Positions 12,684 to 22,431 of a DNA stretch of 64,000 nucleotides are shown here, one piece after another. A model generated the notes under the pieces. That model saw only the letters and a program-made list of their open reading frames with translations, made no database searches and was not told the DNA's origin. The position numbers and the translations under genes are program-made. The stretch covers positions 17,145,764-17,209,763 of the forward strand of contig NC_088306.1 in NCBI RefSeq assembly GCF_032854445.1, read 5' to 3'. Numbering within the stretch: the stretch's first letter is position 1; each line of letters begins with the position of its first letter. Source of the stretch: Liolophura sinensis. Taxonomy: Eukaryota; Mollusca; Polyplacophora; Chitonida; Chitonidae.

Positions 12684-12775
12684 TTGATTGATGTTTTACG
12701 CCGTGCTCGTATATATGTCAATTATACCACCACAGTCTGATTTATGGCATGAAGAGACCGGGCAGACGAGGTGGA
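12684..12775 (-). repeat. SINE family A fragment running into a minisatellite
   Basis: GATTGATGTTTTACGCCGTG and GAGACCGGGCAGACGAGGTG match the SINE; the next bases are the first units of the 12791-13090 repeat. Confidence 0.7.
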
Positions 12776-12790
12776 GGAAACTTCAATAAC

Positions 12791-13090
12791 ACCCTGAAGG
12801 AAACCGGAAACTGGATTGAGACTATGGGGGAAATCGGAAACTGGATTGAGACTATGGGGGAAATCGAAAACTGGATTGAGACTATGGGGGAAATCGGAAA
12901 ATGGATTGAGACTATGGGGGAAATCGGAAAAAGGATTGAGACTATGGGGGAAATCGGAAACTGGATTGACAGTATGGGGGGAATCGGAAACCGCACTGAA
13001 ACCCTGAAGGAAACCAGACTAACACCCTGGAAGAAGAAGAATCGGACTGACATCCTGAAGGAAACAAGTCTCTGACCCCAGAGGAAACCG
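12791..13090 (+). repeat. 30-bp minisatellite
   Basis: Six exact-register 30-bp units at 12811-12990 (core GGATTGAGACTATGGGGGAA) with looser CCTGAAGGAAACC units on both sides. The unit is a multiple of three, so reading frames stay open on both strands without being genes. Confidence 0.93.
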
Positions 13091-13261
13091 GACCCGACAC
13101 CGCGGAACAACACGATTTAGTGCATGATTAATTAAATCACGATCACAGGCTTTGAATATCAGCTAATATTTTATTACCACAATATTAAATGTGTGTGGCA
13201 ACTTGGCATATAGCAGTGGCATATTTATCATTTTTTGGTGAGCGAATACATGAGCAAAAAA

Positions 13262-13286
13262 TAGGCCTATATATATATATATATAT
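13262..13286. repeat. (TA)n microsatellite
   Basis: Short TA run of about 12 units. Confidence 0.85.
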
Positions 13287-13363
13287 TAAACAAAAATAAC
13301 ATGTGATGCATTTATCGTTTGTATACCTACTTTAAATATTTCAATAAAATAGTTTAAAAAACA

Positions 13364-13365
<2 letters not shown>

Positions 13366-13436
<71 letters not shown>
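13366..13436. repeat. (TA)n microsatellite
   Basis: Uninterrupted run of about 35 TA units. Confidence 0.95.
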
Positions 13437-13439
<3 letters not shown>

Positions 13440-14749
13440 GAATTATTTACAAATAAATGTAAAAACACAACAAACGGCTACACAAATGTACAAAGCGTAT
13501 ACTTAGCCATCGGGAACAGACTATAGGTTGATTCCACAAAACTTTTGGTTTTTGGATTTCAGCAATATTTTGAAGAACAGATTTCAACGCTCATTATGTA
13601 TTATGTCCAGTTAAACCTCAGACAATTTGGCCTTTTTGACGCGTTGTAATTGTAATTTCAAATTTTGAAAAGTCGCAAAAATCGCTTTGTGGAATCGGAC
13701 ACTGAAGAACCTATAAAAGCCATGCGTTCTTAAAAGAAAAGACAACACGTAATATAATCTTAGTTGTCTCGGAAGAGGGGACTGAAGCTGACGTACACGG
13801 CCATTGCCATTTTGTTCTGACATGCTTGGTAATTCTTACTAGGCCGTCGGATAAGCAACGTCAACGAAACTGGAGGCACGATGTCGGATGTTACTTTGAA
13901 AAACATGCGATTTTTCGGTTATGCAACATCACAAAAATAGAAAGGTTTGCGTTTTAATCTTCATGTGTGATACGTAATCTATCCATATATGTTGGTCTCG
14001 AGTTGTCTTTTCTCTTAATACTACATAACAGATATAGATGACGTCAGACTAAGCTCGCCCCTTGCGAAAACATATTTCCACTGGCCAGTCAGTTCTGGTT
14101 TACATTTAAAGTGGTAAGGTAACCAATTAACACTTACTATTAACTGAACAATTACATCAATGGTTACGTAAAACATTGTTTACGAGATGGTAATACATGC
14201 ACCAAGACCATAGCATTTTCTATCGGGTAGTCTCCCCTTTCACGCATGGCAAGAATGAAAGACATTTTGTCATCCCAAATACTCTCATTTGTCAACATTT
14301 ACCCACATACACCAACCTAACAGGCAACGTATACAGTAGAATGTTTATATACCATAATCAAAACTGCATTTTCTGATTTTGTCGAACTTCAGCACTTAAT
14401 CTGCATAATTATATGGCTCCTGAATATAAGACACCACAATATGCAGATAATCTTACACTTGGCTTTCAGACACTGTTCTCTTCTACGAAGAATCGTTGAC
14501 CATGCACGGTCCTTAGAGAAAATAGCTAAATGGAACAACTGATGATCGTATTACATAAGAAATGAAAAATTTCACCTGAGATTGAATTACTTTGATGTTT
14601 ATAAAGTCACCTGAAGTAAATTAGCATAAAATGAGGATATGTGCTTTGATTTCAGTTGCAGTGTTCCAGTTTACCTTCAATTTACGGTGAAATTCTTCTG
14701 CCCAAGTTATATTATGGTGATATTTGAGGTGCGCACCTACGGTTGTCCG
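13440..14749. other. Intergenic DNA between cyclase and CAP 3' ends
   Basis: AT-rich sequence with no repeat family or gene I can name; it includes the CAP gene 3' flank. Confidence 0.5.
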
Positions 14750-17252
14750 TTACAAGACTAACTTTACGTTCTCCTCAAAACCGCCCTCCGTGTTGCCTGC
14801 TGGGAAATACCGGCATACAACAACTTTTGTGCCATCCGGATTGGTTGCCTTGCCAACCCCAAGGTGTAGACTCTCGTTCCACACTAATTGTGTAAAACGA
14901 CCTGGAAATCAACAGGAAAAGACTTGTAACTTTAGTCTTGAAATTTGCTGTGGTCTGAAATAATTCAATTTTAGCAGCTGTTTAAAGACCGGTGACAAAA
15001 TTCAAACATTGAGAACAGAGTGAGTCTAAGTGTGTCACAGAAACTCCTTTGATAAAGAAATATACACTGGAATTTAAAGCCAACATGTCGTGTTCAACTC
15101 TGAGATCTGAGATACAGATTTTTTTTTCTGCGCAGTTAGATTTAAACTCACCTGTATCTTCAGTATATCCATGTTTCTCGAAATTATAATGGTCAATCTC
15201 TTCATAAAACATCAAAGTCGCTTCTTCACCTGAGAAATTTTGTATAAAAATCCATTTTATTGTCATTCCACATACATGTATAGGCTTAAGAATTGGCTAA
15301 ATCATCCACATACTCAAAAGGACTTTCCAATCGGAGTTATGATCTTTATTTAAAAAAAAAACCCTGAAATTTGCTTCAGAAATGTAAGAACTCCCTCGAG
15401 AATCTTACAGCCTATATTGGGTCTAAGTGAAATTACTTTACCTGAATGCTTTAGAAGAGAAGTAAAACAAACTGTTTTCTGACAAAGTTTAGAGAGTTTT
15501 AAAAAGGGTTTTCGTGTTGATGAATATCAAGAATATATCACTTATACTACGACAACCAGCATTACGGTAGGTGGAATCCGGACTGAGCCCAGGGGAAACC
15601 AACGGTCATCCACGATTGCTTGCAAACCTTTTCACGTACCACTAGAGATGGGCAGCATGGGCTGGGTTTGAACTTACAGCGACCGCATTGACAAATGCCT
15701 AGGACATCACATATCTACTAACACTTACCTGTCAGTGTTTCAGGACCACTGGTCACATTCTCTCCAACCGCCGCTCCATCCATTGTTCTACTTTCTTCCG
15801 GGGATCGAGTCACATTTTCAGAGGAAGCTAGCTGGTCCGCATATTCCTGTGCGGCTATGCATAACTCCTTTTTGAGACTCATTTCCGGTGCGCCATGCTT
15901 GGCCCTGCATTCGTTGTGGGATTTTAATGTCGCTTGCTCAAACTCGTTGAAATCCCCGGGGTTTGCAGGTTCGGCTTTGTCCTCTGTAGGGGGTTCAACC
16001 ACCGGCACCGTCAGGAGATCGGAGCCACATTCTGCTACCGGTTCTTCTGTTGGAGTCTCGTCTGATTTAGCTTCCGCTTCTGCCTCTTTGGTGGGTTCTT
16101 CGGCCTTTTCAGGCTCTGCTTCAGGTGCCGATTCTTCTGTTTGTGGTTCTGCTTCTGGTATCGCTTCCTCTGGCTTTTGCTCGGTTTCCTGCGTTGTTTC
16201 TTCTGTTTTTTGTTCCGTGTCCTGTGTCGCTTCCTCCGTTTTTTGCTCTTCTTCCGGTGTTGCTTCCTCTGTCTTTTGTTCTATTTCCGGTGTCGCTTCT
16301 TCTGTCTTTTGTTCCGTCTCTGGCTCTGCCTCAGGCTGTGCTTCCGTTTCTTTTTCGGGCTCGGCTTCTTCTTCCGTTTCTTTTTCTGGTTGGGTATTCG
16401 CTTCAGGTTCTTTCTCTTTCTCGACTTCTGGCTCTGGTTGAGATTCTTTCTCTTTCTCTACTTCCAGCTGTTGTTCAGGTTCTGGTTCTTTCTTTACTTC
16501 TGGCTCCGGCTCCGACTTCTCGGTCTGTGGTGGTGAGGCAGCAGCTGGTTCCGATGCCGCTATGACCGTCGGAGCCGGTTCTGATATTGGCTCCTCTGCA
16601 GCGGGGGTTTCCCTCACTTCAGGTTTTGTCGCGGGCTTCCCTTCCTCATTTGTCGCCGTGATAGTCTGAGTTGGCTTCAGTTGAGGTGTTGGAGTCTGTA
16701 AGAAACAGTTTCAGTTTGAGAGAAAAATGAAATAATGAAAAACCTTGCAAGTTACATACATTATGTTGGATCTGGTCATTTAATGTTGTTTATTTTACGG
16801 ATAGAACCATTACACACAAAAAAAACAACAACAAAAAAAAAAAGAAAACAAAAAACAAAAGGTAAGGTGTGCTGGAACAAACGTAAAGGGAGTCGCATCA
16901 AAGGTAAGGTGAGTGGAACTAAAAGTAAGGTGAGCCAAACCAAGGCACAAAATAACCAATGAAATAACTCACTGTCTGACATTGTTCTCCAGTATATGAG
17001 ATATTTGAACGTTTCTGTATCCATGTCACGTGTGTCTTATCTAATACATAATATGAGGTCACATGTTGCCTATATATATGCTTCAAATTTTTTATGACTT
17101 GTTTCTCTGCATAATATGTTTTGAACCCTGGTGGTGATTGCACGCGGTTGTCATTTAGGTCCGCGCTTTCAATGACAGTTAACCAAAGCGACCACGATAC
17201 TTACCTTGGCAGAATCTGTCACATCTGTGCCTTTGCTTGATCCACAACCCAT
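14750..17252 (-). CDS. GAPR-1-like CAP (SCP/PR-1) protein with acidic Glu/Pro repeat linker
   Basis: Exons on the minus strand: 17252-17205, 16695-15729, 15229-15152, 14901-14750; 414 aa. The protein starts MGCGSSKG, a classic Gly2 myristoylation/Cys3 palmitoylation start like that of GAPR-1 (GLIPR2), so it is probably on the cytosolic face of membranes and not secreted; there is no signal peptide. Residues 43-260 are low-complexity Glu/Pro/Ala/Thr, including degenerate EQKTEEATPE-type decamers. The CAP domain (261-414) has HNECR, GEN, TGRFTQLVW and CRYFPAGN motifs and ends with FEENV, close to GAPR-1. The two CAP cavity glutamates remain (E328, E349), but both cavity histidines are arginine (R313 for His54, R366 for His103 of GAPR-1). 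A SINE lies in intron 2. It converges with the cyclase gene. Domain identity is firm; the role of the acidic linker is unknown. Confidence 0.93.
15512..15708 (-). repeat. SINE family A, diverged
   Basis: CAGCATTACGGTAGGTGGAA and the tRNA-part match GGTTTGAACTTACAGCGACC lie in CAP intron 2. Confidence 0.8.
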
Positions 17253-17325
17253 GGCGAAATTAAATAAAATCGACTTGGAATAAAATAATATATATAAAAT
17301 TCTTGGAAAATCTAAGTGTACCGAC

Positions 17326-17334
17326 AAATATATA
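17326..17334 (-). promoter_or_regulatory. Possible TATA box of the CAP gene
   Basis: On the minus strand the sequence reads TATATATTT about 75 bp upstream of the CAP start codon. Position and sequence fit a TATA element, but the flanking DNA is AT-rich, so chance is possible. Confidence 0.3.
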
Positions 17335-17860
17335 CACCTGGCTAACCTATCACTGTACTAAGAACGCGAGAGCGGTCAGGTAATTGAGCCAGGTTACAAA
17401 GTGTTCCTCTTGAGAGTTTCAAAGCAAATGTATCAGGATTTGCACTCGTTCGATATTTATACACCTACCCTGCATGTTGGGACCCATAGCCAACGCCCTG
17501 TTACATACATGTTACTGCAAAACAATGACTTGTATAGTGGTTGCCGTGGTCACGTAATTTTTGCTCGCTCAGAGCATATGCCATTAATAAAACTGATTGA
17601 GTGAAAGGATTACTGCACGGAGAGGTGCAGGCATGTATTTGTTACACCATCCTAAGCTATTTACTATTATACCGACGCCCGGTAGGGTGCCGTTTGTAGA
17701 GAGACCTTAACGACCGTTTACACGTTTGCCGGCCCCTACCCCAATCCCCATGCAGTCTCACCGGACGCTATTGGTCACTACTGGTCCAACTGCCGATAAA
17801 CTTTGGGGCATAGTTTAATAGTGTCATCATTTATATCCAGTATTTTTTCTCGTCTCTTAC

Positions 17861-20855
17861 CCAGTTAAGGACGGAGAATTTGCAGAATACACGGTTCTCA
17901 ATGTTCGCAATGTTCTTGCTAACAGCTTTTGAAATCTGCAATAATGTTTCGCGGGAAAGAACAATTCGTGCAGCACCAGAATAACAATAATAAACAAAGA
18001 CGATAAAAAAAACTTGCACAAGTAGCCGGAACTATCGGCCTTTACATTGCCGCTTGTTTGTTGACAACGTTCGCGATGTTCAAATATTAGAATGGTCAGA
18101 GGTAAGATTTCTCGACTAAGCCTATGCGCTAAGCAAAATTTTTGGATAGCTATATTACCATATGCATATATGTGTTCTATACTTTGCTGTCAGTACTTCA
18201 GTTTACAGTGCTGTATATATGTATGTATGAAGTACAGTATATAACCATCACCCAGTCGAAACCAGAACTGGAACGAAAAAATAAATTTGTCATAGCCATA
18301 TATATCAACTGTTTTATTTATTTAGCTATTTATTTGATCAGTGTTTTATTTATTTGATCAGTTTATGTATTTAATTGATCAGTGTTTTATTATTTTTTTT
18401 TTTGATCAGTGTTTTATTTTTTTTGATCAGTGTTTTATTTATTTACTTACTTATTTGTTGCCGCACTCCAGAATTTTCGTGATAATGACGATATTGGTAT
18501 ATTTACAATGTGATCCATGATCTGTTAAATGGCTTCGTTAACAGTATACAGACACATGCCTGATTTGTATTGGTGTCATTCTAACGGAATACAGTTCATT
18601 CACGTCTTGTAAAAATCTTGTTAAGCTGATTGTCTGCTTAGCTCAATATGATTGCGTTAACTGTACGATAAACTCTCCTTCAGACGAGGGGAGTGGGGGC
18701 GTTAGGGCGAGGGTGGGCAGAAGGTAGGGTGGTTGTTTTTGTGTCTCAGCGTGAATGGATCGAGGAGGTGGGGGTGGGAGGACGTGACATAACCCTGGAT
18801 TTGTAAGAAGCCTATTATCGGTGGTAGTTTTTTTGTTGTTGTTACTGAATGGCATTTCTATTCTAATGAATGATGCGCGCCATGAGAAGCTTATAATCAA
18901 ATTGTTTAGTACTATTATGATTTGATAACAATGTCTAAAGTACGAATAAACATGGTGGCTAAACAACTTGTCAAAACTCAAGTGTATTTCAACTACATAC
19001 ATGTATAACGGGATAACCGGTTGTCATAAACTTTCCCTAAACAATTAGTTTTAAGTGAAAACTGTAATCTGCCAAATTCTGTATTTTAACTTTGATAACT
19101 TGGTTTGAAAATCGTGCAGTCTTACTATTCAACTGCGACCTAAAATATTAATGGGGAATATTATGTAGTTAATGATCTGATTACTTTTGTGTGTGTGGAG
19201 TTGAGGGAGGTCGGGGTAGCGCATTTTCCTTACTTGTAGGACGGGGTTTTACGCGTGGCGGTAACCTGAGTACCGAGTAAATCACCGCTCTTTGCCAGGT
19301 ACCCAACAAAACCGCCTGACCTGGAGGCGCGGCGGAAGAAACGACAGCTGCACTGAATGCCAGACGTCAAGTAGATAATGATTTCTTCAAACTCAACACA
19401 GCCGGCAATGTACCTTCCAAACGTCTTGTGTTTATCTGTCAATAGAACAACAACGAATCAATACATTGGTCAATGTTGAATGTGGCATGCAGACAAAACT
19501 AATGACTCAGTATATACTTGGTCGGCCTACCGCACGTGGGAAGGTCTTCCGGCAATGATGGTCGTCCGTTCCCCCCAAGGCACTACTCGCTTTCCTCTCA
19601 GCATATACAATGTTTGCCGCCGTCGTATAACCGAAATATTCTTGAATACGACGTAAAACACCAATCAAATAAATTAAATAAATATACTTGGTCGGCGGAC
19701 GTCTTGCTCCACGTGGTTAGAAGGCGTGGTTTTGCTGTGCAGAATGCAGCGAACTTCCACTACCACTGCATATGATATATTTATTTTTATTTTACTGTTG
19801 TTTAACGCCATATTCAACAATTTTTCACTTTTCCGATGGTATTCACCACGAGGATTGAGGAGACCGGCGTAAACCACCGACCTTTGATGACGTTGTTGAC
19901 AACCTTTTCCAAGTGTGACGCACAAATCTGTACGACATAACGATCGCTGGAATAGGCTACACTTAAGTGGCCTTCGGCTAACGTAAGACCGCGCAAATTG
20001 GCTCCTCGAGCACCGTCGGTCTACTGTAATTATCATCAAGGCCCAATGAGCATTGGTGATTATTTTATTTATTTATCTGACTGGTGTTTTACGCCATACT
20101 CAAGAATATTTCACTTATACAACGGTGACCATGCACCATTACGGTGGGAAGAAACCCAGGATCATGCGCTGGAAGACCTTCCCACGCACGAAGCAGGCAT
20201 GAGCTGAACTTGAACTCGAAGCGGCCGCATTGGTGGGATTCTCCTATGTCATTACGCCGCGCTGGCACGCTAACCACCTCGGCCACGGAGGCCCCTGTTC
20301 AAAATAAAATCCGAAATATAAATCAGTCATGTCAAATTACTGATTAAATCCATAAAGGCTGCCCAGTTTGATGTAAACGCCCTTTTTGATCATGAAGAAT
20401 AGCCTACATAATTCATTTAACCACTTGATAATTTAAACGGAGGCTAATCTTGTATATAGATGTTCGGTGGACAAGCCAAATATCTGTCTGGTTCCAGGTT
20501 CTGAACTGCAGATAAATAAGTATACAAAACCAGCAGAGTGGAGTCAATCCATCTTTGTACGTTTCAGGATTCCTTATCAAAAACGATAAAATTTGTAACT
20601 GTTCTTGAAACAATGGAGGATATATGCGCACTGTGGGGAGATAACTCCAACTGTATTGACGCTTGAAGAAGGGAGGTGTGTAGTACCGTACGTACAGCCC
20701 ACCGGTAACAGTTGGTTCTCCCCGACATAATTGTGAAGATTTTGATAATAACTGTAAGGTCAATGACCTTTGCCGACCTCACCTTCGCTTTGAAACGTCT
20801 GGCACGCATGTAGAATATGTACGACATCATCGTAAACGTCATGTGACTGTGATAG
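17861..20855 (-). CDS. Unrecognised gene, three internal exons
   Basis: Three minus-strand segments behave as internal exons: 20855-20783, 19435-19234 and 17935-17861. Each has AG before it and GTGAGG, GTAAGG or GTAAGA after it, and the reading phases match across both junctions (0 to 1, 1 to 2, 2 to 2) with no stop. Together they encode about 116 residues, beginning LSQSHDVYDDVVHILHACQT, continuing through FGRYIAGCVEFEEIIIYL and FFRRASRSGGFVGYLAKSG, and ending RTLRTVYSANSPSLT. Exon 19435-19234 is richer in GC and CpG than its surroundings. I do not recognise a domain. The first and last exons were not found; a short terminal exon near 17800 is possible. SINEs fill the first of the two introns. 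It could be a real lineage-specific gene, or a pseudogene fragment. Confidence 0.45.
18310..18480 (-). repeat. Tandem array of SINE tail units
   Basis: Five or six repeats of a TTTATTTATTTGATCAGTGT-like unit, equal to the 3' end of SINE A (ATTTGATTGGTGTTTTA) with GATCAG in place of GATTGG. Confidence 0.75.
18680..18790 (+). other. G-rich tract with quadruplex potential
   Basis: Runs of three to five G (GGGGAGTGGGGGCG, GGGCGAGGGTGGG, GGTGGGGGTGGGAGG) within about 110 bp of otherwise AT-rich DNA. Confidence 0.5.
19530..19682 (+). repeat. SINE family A, 5'-truncated
   Basis: From CACGTGGGAAGGTCTTCCGG to AACACCAATCAAATAAATTA. In the first intron of the unrecognised gene. Confidence 0.85.
19782..19985 (-). 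repeat. SINE family B, partial
   Basis: TGTTTAACGCCATATTCAAC, AACCACCGACCTTTGATGAC and a CCAAGTGTGACGCAC part match copies at 38178-38455 and 25565-25865. Confidence 0.65.
20062..20295 (-). repeat. SINE family A, near full length
   Basis: Full span from tail to the tRNA head, which ends ACCTCGGCCACGGAGGCCCC on the plus strand. Confidence 0.9.
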
Positions 20856-22431
20856 CTGTCAATAAAAACATCACGTGATATTTCGTGAAATAATCTCAGG
20901 TTTGTTCGAATCGTATTTACCAATTAAATACTGCTATGAAACCATCACCGCATCGTACACTTGTGCTTTTATCTGAACTTATACTGTAACGCTCGTAGAT
21001 TCAATGCCCAACAGAAAAAGGAAGAGACCTTATTTATTGCCTAAAATAAGCAGGAAATGATGTCGATATGCTGCAGAGAAAATTCTCCATGCGTGACGCA
21101 TGCGCATACACCAGAGACGTACGACATCTCGAAATTTTACAGGAGAAGAGAACGAAACCCGTCCGTGATTTGGGCAGTAAAACGAAACTATTGTTTGTGT
21201 GTCTGTCTGTTACAAGAGAGAGATTCAGATATACGATCACAAAGGTAAAGTACGTGTCAATGTCACTATCAATGTCTTTGACAACAACGGCTGTTAAAGT
21301 GTGGAACGTTTGTCTTGTTCGTTGTTGTTGTTTGCCTTGTTTATGTCAGCTTTCAAGTAGGAAATCGTGTCGCCATACTGTATACTTTTTCGTTAATTCT
21401 TTATTTATTCGTTTCATTTATTTCATGCATTAGGATAACTGTACACTGTCAGTGTAGCATAAGCCTAGCCCCAGGTGGCTATTTCAAATACTCTGGCGGC
21501 CAGAGTTATGATATTCGCAGCGGCAACCTATGTTATAGCTCCACGAGTGAAGCTGACAGCAGATTTAACAATGGACTACCGTACTAGCTGCTAGGTCAGC
21601 TTCACACACTCCTGCAATGATCCGAGATGTGCTCGCTGTTCTACCTTAACAGCAGCCTTAAATCTTAAGTATTAAACCCTGACCTTGCAGATTAATGCTT
21701 CAGTGAATAGATAAACCATGTCTGCATACAACTGTAGCTTCGGTTTTATGTTGCGATCAACATGTTGGTAGAGTATAGGCTTGGTGTTTTTACAAAACGT
21801 CTTTGCTTTGGTATACTTCCGCCATGTTTGGACTGAATTTCATACACTAATCATTTTCATGTCACATGACATTGTGAAAGCCCACAGTTTTATAGCTTGA
21901 CAGATTATGACATTTTCAACCAGAATCCTGGGTCATGTGATGGCGAGTATGGCAGCCAAAATGACGACCAACCCATTAAAGAGGAGACAATTTTGTTGTA
22001 CATATTGGAGTAGGGACCGTGCGTATTTGTTTTGAAACTTCCCTTTACATGTTGTGTCTTCACAGAAACCAGTTTTATGCAGGTTAAGACAAAATAACAT
22101 TGTTAAAAACCTAGTGTTCTGCTGCTGATAGTCACAGATCTGTTGGACATCTTGTGTGATACCAGAAGTCATTGTGGCTCTGCCTACTTGGCACGTCGGT
22201 GCATCTTAGATCAGTTTACCAGGTTACTCCACTCATAAAACTTGGTGTGATAACATTATAGTGAAAGATTCTTGAATGTGGTGTTCAAACAATTGTCAAA
22301 TAAATATCATGCTTTGATGTCCAGGTGGGTGTTACCGAGACTGGTCCACTATTTGTATAGCAAATGCAATTGTTAAATGATATTGTTTCTGTACACATAG
22401 GTTGAACAAAGCAGGGAAACGGCGATAGAAA

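Noticed and set aside
12742-13113. Open frames on both strands coding NWIETMGEIG-type and ISPIVSIQFP-type repeats
   Set aside because: They are a by-product of a 30-bp minisatellite whose unit length is a multiple of three; no start context, splice sites or neighbours support a gene.
15857-16565. Several long plus-strand open frames opposite the CAP gene
   Set aside because: They are antisense to the Glu/Pro-rich exon; its biased codons leave the opposite strand open.
21057-21433. Plus-strand open frames ending at a GTAAAG donor
   Set aside because: Two overlapping frames are equally open and no acceptor or next exon fits; not enough to call an exon.
21933-22172. 79-codon minus-strand frame divergent from PLEKHB with a hydrophobic C-terminus
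   Set aside because: Short, no family, and no supporting splice or poly(A) signal; could be chance in promoter-side DNA.
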